Positions 54,701-63,905 of a stretch of DNA of 64,000 nt are shown here, piece after piece. The notes under the pieces were generated by a model, which was not told the DNA's origin, made no database searches, and saw only the letters and a list, made by a program, of their open reading frames with translations. Within the stretch, counting starts at the first letter, position 1; each line of letters begins with the position of its first letter. The position numbers and the translations under genes are program-made. Source of the DNA: Casuarius casuarius (taxonomy: Eukaryota > Chordata > Aves > Casuariiformes > Casuariidae); the NCBI GenBank assembly GCA_003342895.1, contig PTFA01000230.1, forward strand, positions 795,434-859,433, read 5' to 3'.

Positions 54701-55940
54701 AAGAAGTGATGAAAAAAATAATCAGAGTTTATTTAAAAAGCATGAGGATTGCATTTAATACTTTTAAAAGGTACCATGCTCTTGCCTAAATAATAAGCAC
54801 TGTCCAGCAATAAAAGCATATATGATCAAGACATGATTATCTTAGTCTTTCTCCCAAAAGAGTAAAGAATAGGCCATGCTGAAGCAAGAGAAAATGCACT
54901 ACCATTTACTAGTGAATAAAAGCAGGACTCTGAAGTACCCGTGAAAGGAGAAGAAAGCTGTTCTTTTCTTACACTGCAGCCGACCTCTATCTCATTTGAA
55001 AATGATTCATCCCTCACAGGGTCTTGTTTTTAGTAGCATGAAGGTCACACACTGACATCCTCCCTACAATCTGGCCAGGGAACTTGAAGAAACACACTTG
55101 CATACAACCTCCCCAAAACCTCTGCTTGGGAAGAGAAAATGCATGGATGTTTCTAACCTCTGTCATGCAAAGTCCAGGTTATTCAGGCACCTCTTCATCC
55201 ACAGATTAGCCTGAAGCACATGAGGGCCTGCTCACATGCCATTTCCTATCTCCAGCAATGCTACAGGGCAGTGACAGCCAACAGGAGTGGTAGCATCTTT
55301 AATGTGCAGAGCCATTTATAAAGAGCAGTTTTATTTCATTAGATCAGTTGGAACTATTTGGTTCATAATAGCATCCAGCATTCAATTGTTAGTTTGCATT
55401 TTTGCAAACATGCTTCAGAGTTTTACCTGTGATACGTGCGTTTGGGTGCATGGATGTAACATGACAGAACGAGTGTGTTTGTGCCCAGTGCTAAGAACTG
55501 ATCTATTATAATTACCTATACAATAAATGGCAATGGAGTGGGTTTAATCCTCTTCGTCTTCTGCAGATGTCTCCTGCTTTTTCAGCAGATGCATTTCTGT
55601 GCACTAGAAATGATCTTGATACTTGAAGCCTTTTCTGCGTTTTGCAGAGCTGTGAACTGAGATTACAGTTACGTCCAAGCTGGGGAGCACTTTGCAGGTC
55701 TTCCCGGGAACACAGAATTACGCCTCAGGGTGAATCTAGAGCAAAGCACTAGCCAGTGGGAGTTCTGCCGTCTGCAGCATTGGGGCTTTCCCTGCTCCTT
55801 GGGGGACACCTTTCGGCCTGCGTCATGGCACCACATTGTACGTGTGATCCTGAAAAGCACCTGTAGCCTGATCCGCTGTAAGATGCCCTTGCATAGATCT
55901 ACGCTGATCCCTGCGCAGGCCAGCTCATGACGAGCAAGTG

Positions 55941-55983
55941 AGTTAAATTCAGCACTGACTTCAGTGGTCGCTGAATCAGGCTG
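55941..55983. mobile_element. MITE-like relic, weak
   Basis: GTTAAATTCAGCACTGACTTC, then AGTGGTCGCTGAATCAGGCTG has the form of a decayed palindromic element of the same type, 100 bases left of the CpG-rich block at 56085. Confidence 0.35.
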
Positions 55984-56084
55984 TAATTCAGGAGGAATTT
56001 TATCTGGCTCGAGAGACAGTATTGGCCAAGACGTTTTCTCAGGCTTCGTTTGGCAAATTAATGATTTGAGTCATACTCGGCCCT

Positions 56085-56420
56085 AGTAGGGGGCTCTTGG
56101 GCTTGTGACTCTACTGCCTCTGGCGCGGAGATAGCGGCGGCCGTGACGTGAGGCCTGCACATGCATTCCTCGGCCGCATGCTGATTAGCTCGAACGCCGC
56201 CTCCATCAAAGCGATTAGGCTCTGGCGATGGGACCCACGCAACGCCCGAAGCCAGCTCCCTCTGTTTTGCTGCCTTTGCCATTTTATCGCCGGTGTCAGC
56301 GTGCCCGTCAGAGCCGGTGCTGACTGACTCCATTTCCCCGAAGTGGAGCTGAGCATTGTTCCAGCCCCGACCGCCAGCTCTTGGCCCCGCGGATGCACAA
56401 TACCTCTGATTCCCAACTTC
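56085..56420. promoter_or_regulatory. Intronic CpG-rich block, candidate conserved element
   Basis: Within an otherwise CpG-poor intron, roughly 26 CpGs fall in 56101-56400 and local GC is near 60%, so CpG is not depleted. The block contains TGACGTGAGG (56144, CRE-like) and two GATTAG homeodomain-type sites (near 56181 and 56212). It has no convincing open frame; the overlapping minus-strand frames have no recognisable domain. Sustained CpG in a deep intron suggests an unmethylated regulatory element or an unannotated transcript start. No sequence comparison could be made. Confidence 0.45.
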
Positions 56421-56499
56421 CTGAGCAGACCAGACAGTTTGCTGTTTTCTTCTCGTCTCTTATCACCCCCTGTCATTAAAAGAGAGGTCTGGCTTCAGC

Positions 56500-56765
56500 T
56501 TTGGTTTGTGCTGATACGCGGCACTGAAGTGGAAAAGGCGCAGGAGGGAGAGGAAGAAGGGGGGCTCCAGAGGAGGAGGGAGGCAATCTCCATTACTGGT
56601 ATTATCACCCTAATGTTTATTGCTGCTCCGAGTTCATTTGCCTTAACCCTTTGGAAGCCGGTCAAATTAGAGATTATCAAACAGATAAGATAAAGCCGCT
56701 GTTCCAACACCTCTGATTCCTAGCGGAAAAGCAATGGCTGTGCTCAGATTTTATTGACGATGCAG
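56500..56765. promoter_or_regulatory. GATA-motif cluster, candidate enhancer
   Basis: The tract AGATTATCAAACAGATAAGATAAAG (56671-56695) holds three GATA-type sites in 20 bases: TTATC at 56674-56678 on the minus strand, and overlapping GATAA sites at 56684 and 56689 on the plus strand. A TCF/LEF-like ATCAAA lies between them. Nearby are TTTATTG (56751), a posterior-Hox/Cdx-like site, and the 12-mer ACCTCTGATTCC (56709-56720), which also occurs at 56402-56413 in the neighbouring CpG-rich block. The dense, varied motif content resembles conserved developmental enhancers. Target gene and activity are unknown. Confidence 0.4.
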
Positions 56766-58960
56766 CTTGTGCTGACCCCTTATTGCTGGGGCACCATGGA
56801 GCCCCGAGATAAGACCTTACCCGAAAGATGCCCAGCACTTGCAACCTGCTGGCGTCTGTCAGAAGTGCAGGTGCTCAGCACCTCTCAGAATCAGCCTTTT
56901 ACTCAAGTTTCTCTCTCCCTCCCCTTCCCCTTTAACATGGTTTTATTAAAAAAGGAACCTTCTGAATAAGAAGGGATTTGCATATGAAAACATGCTTGGA
57001 AAAAAACATTATGCCTCTTATTTTAAATGGTATTCTGTTATATATATAAGTTCCAACCTACTGGTTGCTTGGGTGTTTGCCTTTTGCCTTTTTCTGTGGT
57101 TCTTTGCGAACAATACTGTCTTTCTGGAAAAGACTGCTGACCCAAGAGTGAAAGCCAGTCTGTTCATGCTGCATTAAAACAAATTTAGATCAGGAACCAA
57201 ATTCACTGGCATTCTTCTATTCCCTTGGTACCCTAAATGCTCCACAACTTTGCTTTTCTAAGAACAGTGGAAAGAAAAAATGAAAACTGAGTGACACTCA
57301 TTGCAGCTCTTCTTAAATTGCTGAAGATGTTTACTGTGTTCTTCGTTAGGCTTGGGCTTTGCTCATTGATGTGTTTTTATCTTCACATTCTCCTCATATG
57401 TACTGTGGTGATAGGAGTCACTTGCTTTATAATTATATTGTTTTTCCTGTTACTACAGATATTATAACAAACACTACCCTTTACAAAGAGATCAAGCCAG
57501 CGCTCTCTGCCTTGTGGATCTCCATAAGCACCTACAGAGCAGGGCCCACAGACCAGCCAACACCGTGCTTGTTCTTGTGACCAGCTCCTTCTGCTTTTTG
57601 GCCGGAGCTCACTTGAACTGTGCATTGAATTTCAGACCAGTGAAACAAGTTTACAGGCTCCACAGCTCAGATCTAGTGAGGCCTTAGTACTTTTCCTAAC
57701 CCAGTGCATTGGGAATAGCTCCACTGAAGTCACTGTCACTGCTCTCGTGCTCATCCCAGTGAGGAACTTTGCATCTGAGTTAAGGTATAACGTCACAAGA
57801 CCTGGTGGCAAGTGCTGGAGAATATTAGGGAATGGAGCAAAAGGGTGGCAGTAGAAGAACTGTGTAGTGAGCAAAGCATGCAATCTCTTATTTGCAGCAA
57901 ACACTTTAACAAAGTTGTTCTCTTTTTGAGCAATGAGCTGTAGCAGATACCCAAGTACACTGTGGCTGACCTTATTACTGAAATGTGTTACATGAACTCT
58001 CATTAAAAACAGCTATGAAAAATGCTCCAAAAAGTACATGAAAGGGGAGACCTATGTCATAAAATAAACTTTGCTGTATGCTTTACTGAGATGTAATGGT
58101 GAAAATGTGGAACTGTAAACTAACGTTGTTGAATTAAGTAGCTATGTTGTTTATTGCATTTTTTTTAATGGGACAAGTTAAAGCTGAAGAGCTGTGGTCT
58201 CAAGAAGGAAATAAGGAAAACAGAACAGAAACCAAATTTGCAGGAAACTTTGGCCCTTCGATTCGTGAAATCTTTCCTGACAAAACTTCTTGAGCGAAAC
58301 AGTGCAAGACTAAACATGTAAGTCAGAGACTTACTCCACTGAGCTGGGTCTATGTGTTCTTTACTTCTGGGAGCTCTGCTGTAACAAATCAGATTCCAAA
58401 AAGTCTTGCTGATTGCGAACGTAACCCTGGCCACTTTTCAGATGCAGTAAAACTATTGTGTGCTTAGAGCGAGTCTGTTTATTTTTAGAGGTAAAACTTT
58501 GTCTCTGCTGAAGCGAGTGGAGTTGGGCACGATTCCATCGCAGGTGTTTTACTGAGGACTTAATCTCCACTTTACTCTGGTGTAACAGAGAGCAAAAGCT
58601 GGCTCTTGGCACTAGGTTAAATGAAGTAACAGTTTAAAGGGAGTCAGCTGAGCTGTAGTAATAAAAGAAACCTTGGAGTTCTTTCAGGCCACACTATCTC
58701 CTTTTTCTCACATTGTCTTGAGGCTTTAAAATTTCAGTTAAAGTTAATTGAATGAGACAGTGATACATTGCACAGTGAAACCAGATCAATCACTGAATGA
58801 GTCAAAATAGAAGTAGCGATGACACGCAGAACAAGAGCTTGGGAAATGTGATATTTACATTAAAATATTTTACATTTTTGTCTCATGGTTTTAAAACCTA
58901 ATTTAAAAATACCTTACCACATAGAGTAACAGATTTCTGTCTGCTTATCTGTATGTATTC

Positions 58961-58978
58961 GTGTGTGTGTGTGTGTGT
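58961..58978. repeat. (GT)n microsatellite
   Basis: Nine GT units. Confidence 0.9.
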
Positions 58979-59787
58979 TTGGACAATAAAACTGAATCAC
59001 CGTAAAATCAGATTTAATAATATCAGGGTATTTTCTACACAGTTAAGCAGCCTAATTTACAGAAAAGAAATTTACAACAAACAGAAAAATTTACATCAGA
59101 TAAACTCATTCTTTTCTCTGCGAGTCAGTCATGACAGCTAGGTGAATATAAAGCTGTAGAAGCGTTTCCTGTAATATTAAATGGCAATAGACAATTCGAC
59201 TGTTGCCTTTTCCATCTTCCTTCCCTTTAAATATTTACCTGGATGCTGTTTTCCAACTCCTAGAACAGCTTGCATGTAAAACTTGTCATTGCTATTCACT
59301 TATGTTAACTGTATTTGCATGGAAAATAAGAGATGGTGCCTCCTAAAATAGGTGACTAAAAGCAAAGACTTAATTTTGTGGATGACATGGGCACTATAAA
59401 AATAACAAAGTTTTAATCAGTGTTTTCAGGTTTGCAAACTCTTACCTCAGTATCTAAATCCTCAGGGTTTTCAGGAAGTCAGAGGGCTTTGTTTTCATAT
59501 CAATATTTAAAGCACAATGCTACAGAAAAAGTTATCCTGCAGGAATAAAAAATATGAAATGGTGTAATTTCATCACCTGCTATTCCATCAAAAACAGGAA
59601 TAGCAGGCAAGTTTCTATGCAGCAGCAGCTGGCTTTCCAAAACCAAAAAAATAAGAAAAAAAATCTAAGTTTTCTCTTGTGGGACCTTACCTCCTCTTTC
59701 TTTGCTTTCTGATCTGGTTATACCTCTAGAAAGTGAAGCTCTGGCACTGGAAAATCAGTGGGCGTTATGGAGGGGCATGCCGTGCTC

Positions 59788-59802
59788 TTTTTTTTTTTTT
59801 TT
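59788..59802 (+). repeat. T15 homopolymer
   Basis: Fifteen T residues within single-copy-looking sequence. Confidence 0.9.
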
Positions 59803-59879
59803 GGAAGACCAGCAGATGCATCTCTGGTTTCAGTGAAAGACTTGAATAATATAAACAGCAGTCATTCTGTTCCAAGAGG

Positions 59880-60060
59880 AGCTTTTTTTTAATATTCTTA
59901 TTTTATTGTAATTACCTTATTGTTTTCATATTATGAGCTACTTGTAGAAAAATACAGGAAACATGACTGCAATACAATCCTTTAATCAGGAATAGCTTTG
60001 TTCCAGTCATCATTTCCATTCAGTGTTGAAGCTTTGACTAAGAATAATACAATGAAAACC
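59880..60060. promoter_or_regulatory. AT-rich element with GTAATTAC palindrome
   Basis: GTAATTAC (59908-59915) is a palindromic homeodomain site, followed closely by a SOX-like ATTGTT (59919-59924) and TTTAATCAGG (59981). It looks like single-copy sequence between poly-T runs. Function is not shown. Confidence 0.22.
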
Positions 60061-60311
60061 TTGACTTTAGATGTAATATTGTGTTAATATTACGGTATGT
60101 GATATAGGCATTTTATCTCTCTACCTAGTAACTTCTGTAAGAAAACTTTTTAAAAAGTGCATAGGAGATATTTTGTCCATAATGCTATTTTTAAGTAAAT
60201 CTTACTACAAAGTACTGTTTCTCAAAAGTACATAAACTTCTTTAGGAGAGCTATTTAAAATCTTTTAACCAGAGTCAGATGGGGAATTTGTATTATCATA
60301 TATATTAAATC

Positions 60312-60325
60312 TTTTTTTTTTTTTT
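60312..60325 (+). repeat. T14 homopolymer
   Basis: Fourteen T residues following a C, in AT-rich sequence. Confidence 0.9.
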
Positions 60326-60966
60326 GCTAGCAGATTATGCCATAATACCTTTACTACATCATTGTTAAAGCATGTGAACTTTTTAAGAAAAAAAAATCAT
60401 ACTTTTATACTTAAATGGCTTTAATACACTAGTTGTTTGTGTTATCTTTATGTATAATCCAGCACTGCAAATAACTTTACTGATTTGGAATCTCCCCCCA
60501 ACTTTATTTTGGCCTGTTCAGCAGCTGAGTGTTTATGTTTTTAAATGAAGGACTGGAATTAAGTAAAGTATTTTTTTAGATAAACTATTTTAACAAAAAG
60601 CATTTGTCTAAGAAAGTTAAAAGACTGCTCCCAAGCTGTTCAAAAGCAGAATGCAGCTACATACAACAGGCGACAGCAATTCACTCTGTTATGCCCAGTC
60701 CATTTTTTAAATGAGAACCCAGTACTCTAGATAGGCTCAGTTCAAAAAATGTTTTTGAAATAAAGATCATGGGTGTAAAATTGTTACTTACACAGCATTT
60801 GTAAAAACGAAACTCCTAAGTTTTATGATATGTCTTTTATGACTTAAAACTAGATGGTATTAAAACACTTAACTATGCTAGCTAATGGCCTGAATTAGAA
60901 CGGAATAAAGGGCAGTTGTTTTTATACTGGAATTCTTACTTTAAGACGGATTTCCTTGTTTCTAGG

Positions 60967-60995
60967 CATATATATATATATACACACATATATAA
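60967..60995. repeat. (AT)n/(AC)n microsatellite
   Basis: A run of AT units, then ACACAC, then ATATATA. Confidence 0.9.
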
Positions 60996-61045
60996 CGTAA
61001 ATTAAACAGAATTCCAGATAAAAGGCATACCGCCATGTGTACATT

Positions 61046-61110
61046 AGGGCCTGATCCAAATTTTATCAAAGTCAGTGGGAGTCTTTCCAATTTCAAACCA
61101 GATTTTGCAA
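61046..61110. mobile_element. Sauropsid MITE-like relic
   Basis: AGGGCCTGATCCAAATTTTATC, then AAAGTCAGTGGGAGTCTTTCC matches the shape of the reptile repeat GGGCCTGATCCAAAGCCCATTGAAGTCAATGGGAGTCTTTCC with few changes. It is the clearest member of this group. Confidence 0.6.
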
Positions 61111-61705
61111 TCCATATTCACACGACCCTCCAGGGAATCCCTCAAGCTGATGCGGTTTTGCATGACTTGGCCTCAAATGTCTGCTGCAGTTTCGAAAAGC
61201 CCATTACGGGACTGCAGTAGGAAATCATTTAGTATAATTTAAGGAAATCACAGGATTTTTATTTTCGTATCATTTTGTTCTGATCCATGTGCTTACTCTT
61301 TTCTGGAGGCACACTCCAATGTTTTTAGTCTAAAGACTGAACTATTAAAAATGCTGCCTGGAATAGCCTCAGCAGACATGTTTGCTCCACATCCCCTTCT
61401 TCAGTGCTGTATTTCCTATAGTGAGTTTCCTCTCCTCCCGGCGCAGTGAGCTGTCTAGGCTTCTGTAGCACAATTACGAAGAAGAATTTCCTACATTTTA
61501 CTGCACAGGATGAGGCGATTTGGGAAGTTAACACAATCTGAACAGCACACGCTCAAAAGACAGCATCTGAAAACTTCCATGTGCAGCAATACGGTTAAAA
61601 AGCTACAGCCACAAAATGCTCCTTAGCTCCACCAGTGGTCAGCGAGGGAAAGAGGGAGAAGCAGCAGTCCATAGTTTTTTCAGGAAACCCTGCTGTGTTA
61701 CCACC

Positions 61706-61740
61706 ATGAAGTCAAATGCAAGAGCAGAATTCAGCCTTAA
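61706..61740. mobile_element. MITE-like relic, weak
   Basis: CATGAAGTCAAATGCAAGAG, then CAGAATTCAGCCTTAA resembles the end of a CATTGAAGTCAATG...CAGAATTCAGCCC repeat. A similar fragment, GAGAGCAGAATTTGGCCTC, is at 21545-21563. Confidence 0.3.
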
Positions 61741-62589
61741 ATTTCTTGCTCTCTCACAAAGTTTTTTCTTTAACCCTGGACCGATTTAATTTTAATATTT
61801 ACTATTACAAAAGAATGAAGCTTGTAAAGAGCGCTGATACATTTTATTAAATCAACACATACAGCTGGAAAAAGCCTAACTATTTAAACACAATACTCAG
61901 GTTTTACAGGCCAATTTTTAATGATATTTTAGATGAAAACATTTACAGAAATGTAAGCAACTGGAGACAGAGATCTATATGACTTTTAATCCAGAACCAA
62001 GAAACAATTCAGTCAGTTTCTTCATTTGATTAGAGGTGCATTCAAAGGAGGTTTTTTTCCTTGTTTAATTTGTTACATTATTTTGGACAACTGGTTGTGG
62101 GAGTGTTTGGTGTCGTAGCACTGTTAAGAATACTTAAATCAGTAAGGTGAACATGAACAGTGGCTCGTATCATGGTTTCTGTAATAGTTTCAAGATAATT
62201 CCTTTGTATTTAGAAGGTATTTAGACTTTTCTTTCCATGTGGATGCTCAAAATGCTTAAAAAAAAAGAAAGATGTAGGCACTAAAAAGCTGGATGTTTAC
62301 TACTGTTGGATGTGGTTACCCAGATTCATAGCAGTCTTTCAGCATCATGTGTCTGTGATCACGTTTTTATTTGCAGGAGAATGGTTGTCATGTTTGCTCT
62401 GTGATTTACATTATTTAAACAAATGGGGAAAAAAGAATTTGAAACAGCTCATTCAATAGCATGACTAAGACATGACAATTTACTATAAAATGCTCACCAT
62501 TATAAGGCAGTAAGACTGAAGCTCAAACCCTGCACCCACGCAAAAGCAAAAAATAACTCTTTAGATTTGAAACGGCCTGGTGAAAGGAT

Positions 62590-62606
62590 GCTGCCTCCTG
62601 GTGATT
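62590..62606 (-). promoter_or_regulatory. CTCF-like motif, weak candidate
   Basis: The minus strand reads TCACCAGGAGGCAGC, which matches about 11 of 13 positions of the CTCF core consensus. A single motif by eye is weak evidence, but it lies 370 bases from the start of the penultimate GMDS exon, near the edge between GMDS and the expected forkhead gene cluster. Confidence 0.2.
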
Positions 62607-62639
62607 TACAGGCATAGGAGCTTCCATTAAAATTGCATT

Positions 62640-62978
62640 TTAAAGAGAGATATTTAGGCCTCCGAAGATGGCTGGGCTGGACAGCCACGCCAGCTGCCCT
62701 GGGCTTACAGGAGAGGGTGTGCGGATAGGGCCGTGCCCATGGAAATACCAGCGAGGCCAGCGCTGCACCTCGCCTGACACCCGCGACGCGCTGCCTGCAA
62801 CCTGCCAAGGGAGCAGGGCCCAGGTGTCCCTTATCCTGGGGGTTTCACTCTTTGACTGGCAGGTTATAGCTAGGGGTGCACAGGGTGCTTGGGGTTAGGA
62901 AGAGGCAGCATAGCAGTCAGCCTTACACACTGCAAGATGGGGAAAGTGAGCGCGGTGTTTGTCTCTTCTTTTCTGCAG
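62640..62978 (+). other. Intron end before the penultimate exon
   Basis: Composition shifts here from AT-rich to moderately GC-rich, with a burst of CpG around 62740-62800. It ends in the acceptor polypyrimidine tract TTTGTCTCTTCTTTTCTGCAG-like segment (62958-62978). No separate gene was recognised. The open frame through this stretch is fortuitous. Confidence 0.6.
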
Positions 62979-63047
62979 GATTTTCTTCAAGGAGACTGTA
63001 CCAAAGCGAAACAAAAGCTGAACTGGAAGCCCAGGGTCACGTTTGAT
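62979..63047 (+). CDS. GMDS: GMDS penultimate coding exon (GDP-mannose 4,6-dehydratase)
   Basis: This 69-base exon encodes 23 residues in phase 0, starting [12 protein letters not shown] and ending WKPRVTFD. I recognise this as the near-C-terminal part of GDP-mannose 4,6-dehydratase, the NADP-dependent cytosolic short-chain dehydrogenase/reductase family enzyme that converts GDP-mannose to GDP-4-keto-6-deoxymannose, the first step of de novo GDP-fucose synthesis. The WKP motif is typical of the C-terminal substrate-binding part of sugar-nucleotide SDR enzymes. From memory it differs from the human protein only at the Thr before Phe-Asp, which is Ala in human. The exon is bounded by a pyrimidine-rich acceptor ending TTTTCTGCAG (62969-62978) and a consensus GTGAGT donor at 63048. 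The frame is open upstream of the acceptor, but that sequence is intron. The Rossmann-fold and catalytic YxxxK exons are not in this window. Confidence 0.96.
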
Positions 63048-63567
63048 GTGAGTTGTCTTTCTGGCCTGCTTTGTACATGCTATGTGCGCGTGTCCTCCAA
63101 AAGCAACGGGGTAATCCAGGAGGGAGGGAGGGAGGGAGGGAAAGCCTTTGCGTGGGGCCACTCGGGCACATGGAGTTGCAGTGACAACCCCGAGCCGCCG
63201 CTGCTATGAGGCCAGCAGCCACTGTGGCAGCGCAGGGCACCCCGGGGACTCTGCTGACCCGCTCTGGAGAGAGCCCAGCAGGTATCAACGTCTGGGAAAA
63301 CAGCGCGCGTTTCCGCTCCAATGCCAGCTCAGGAACACACGCCGCGACGTGCATCGGAGCGGTTCGGGAGGGCGCTGCCGCTCCCGGGACAATGCGCAGG
63401 GGCCCTGCACAAACCGGCCGCGGCCGCTGCTAAAAACGCGCCAGTGAACGCGGTGCCCCCGGCTCGGCGGCCGGCGGGGGGCCGGGCCGCGCTGCGCGGC
63501 GCTTCCGACGCGGATGCCCATTTGTCCCCGGCGCTGGGGCCCTCATGTGTCTCTGTCCCTCCTCCAG
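63048..63567 (+). other. GMDS: Last GMDS intron (520 bases, GC-rich)
   Basis: This short intron runs from the GTGAGT donor to the CCTCCAG acceptor. It begins at ordinary composition and becomes extremely CpG-rich from about 63180, with runs such as GGCGGCCGGCGGGG near 63467. It carries a GGGA tandem repeat 70-95 bases after the donor. Its shortness contrasts with the more than 60-kb intron before it. G-triplets just inside a donor are known binding sites for hnRNP H/F and can promote splicing of short introns. That role here is inference. Confidence 0.93.
63117..63143 (+). repeat. (GGGA)n repeat with G-quadruplex motif
   Basis: Five GGG triplets at 63122, 63126, 63130, 63134 and 63138 are separated by single A bases. 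This is an ideal G3N1G3N1G3N1G3 pattern for a very stable parallel quadruplex in DNA and also in the GMDS pre-mRNA, since it is on the sense strand. It begins 70 bases after the donor site. Length is probably polymorphic. Confidence 0.9.
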
Positions 63568-63630
63568 GAGCTGGTGAGGGAGATGGTGGACGCCGACGTG
63601 GAGCTCATGAGGAACAACCCCAACGCCTGA
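63568..63630 (+). CDS. GMDS: GMDS last coding exon with stop codon
   Basis: The exon follows the acceptor CCCTCCTCCAG and encodes 20 residues plus a TGA stop at 63628-63630: ELVREMVDADVELMRNNPNA. This is the GMDS C-terminus. From memory the human protein has His where this has the first Asp after MV, and Thr where this has the first Asn after MR. Phase 0 joins it cleanly to the preceding exon, so the spliced product reads RVTFD-ELVREM. The ELVREMV..D segment forms the C-terminal helix of the enzyme, which acts as a tetramer in the cytosol. Base composition is far richer in G and C than the 62 kb to the left, because the exon sits inside a CpG island. The reading frame shows no sign of damage. 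Confidence 0.96.
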   Translation, partial: ELVREMVDADVELMRNNPNA

Positions 63631-63813
63631 GCGCGGCGCCGCAGCACCCGTCGGGGCGCCCCGATGGCCGCCGCGGCCAGGAGCCCCGCGGCGGGGTCCG
63701 GCCCCCTGCTCCCCCCGAGAGGGGTTTATTGCTGGCCCGCCCCTGGTTAAAAAGCTGGTTATTCCCCCCCCTCCCCATGCCTATTGGCCCTGCGCCTCGG
63801 CTCGGGCGCATGT

Positions 63814-63830
63814 CCCCCCCCCCGGGGGGG
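63814..63830. repeat. C10-G7 junction in the 3' UTR
   Basis: Ten C residues run directly into seven G residues, so 63817-63830 is a 14-base perfect palindrome of C7G7. With the C-run at 63764-63775 it makes this part of the 3' UTR hard to sequence, and the run lengths may not be exact. Confidence 0.85.
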
Positions 63831-63899
63831 CGCTCCCCTCCGCCCCTTGCCGTACCTGAAGCAAGCATCGGCGGGCAGCTCACTGATCTCCTTTTGATA

Positions 63900-63905
63900 A
63901 TTAAA
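63900..63905 (+). terminator. GMDS: Polyadenylation signal ATTAAA
   Basis: ATTAAA is the commonest natural variant of AATAAA. It lies 270 bases after the GMDS stop in a local AT-rich patch (GATAATTAAAACTCG), followed by the T-rich stretch CGTCTTTCTATG that could serve as the downstream element. Cleavage would be expected about 10-30 bases further on. Confidence 0.7.

Larger units (their letters stand above)
38862..56085. other. Intron sequence with sparse relics
   Basis: AT-rich intron holding the relics at 40131, 43414 and 50050, three purine-rich or homopolymer tracts, and a 17-base duplication. Nothing else could be identified in the intervening stretches. Confidence 0.45.
56766..62640. 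other. Intron sequence with simple repeats
   Basis: AT-rich DNA with poly-T runs and GT and AT microsatellites, plus the MITE-like relics at 61046 and 61706. No coding or RNA gene recognised. Confidence 0.45.
1..62978 (+). other. GMDS: Large GMDS intron, upstream side cut by window edge
   Basis: Everything left of the penultimate exon is interpreted as a single intron, or its 3' part, of GMDS. I looked for the preceding GMDS exon, which should encode a segment ending KYYRPTEV, and did not see it. No other region combines an open frame, splice sites and recognisable protein similarity. GMDS is known to be a very large gene with long introns in vertebrates, and the human gene also has a very long intron before its last two exons, so this fits. 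I read by eye, so a divergent small exon or a nested non-coding RNA gene could have been missed. Confidence 0.8.
63150..63860. promoter_or_regulatory. CpG island over the GMDS 3' end
   Basis: CpG dinucleotides are undepleted from about 63150 through the last intron, last exon and 3' UTR, including GCGCGCG, CGGCCGCGGCCGC and GGGCCGCGCTGCGCGGCGC. CpG islands usually mark promoters, so one over a 3' end is unusual. On the minus strand it holds two GC boxes (complements of CCCGCCCC at 63736-63743 and CCGCCCC at 63840-63846) and two CCAAT boxes (complements of ATTGG at 63783-63787 and 63921-63925). It could be a promoter for an antisense or downstream transcript, or simply reflect high GC next to the FOXC1 locus. 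The island itself is visible; its function is inferred. Confidence 0.75.

Noticed and set aside
56111..56476. Minus-strand frames of 90-121 codons across the CpG-rich block
   Set aside because: Two overlapping frames are open at once, which points to a lack of stop codons rather than coding. No domain seen.
62889..62978. Open frame running upstream from the penultimate GMDS exon
   Set aside because: A strong acceptor at 62978 and the known GMDS protein sequence place the exon start at 62979. The upstream part is intron.
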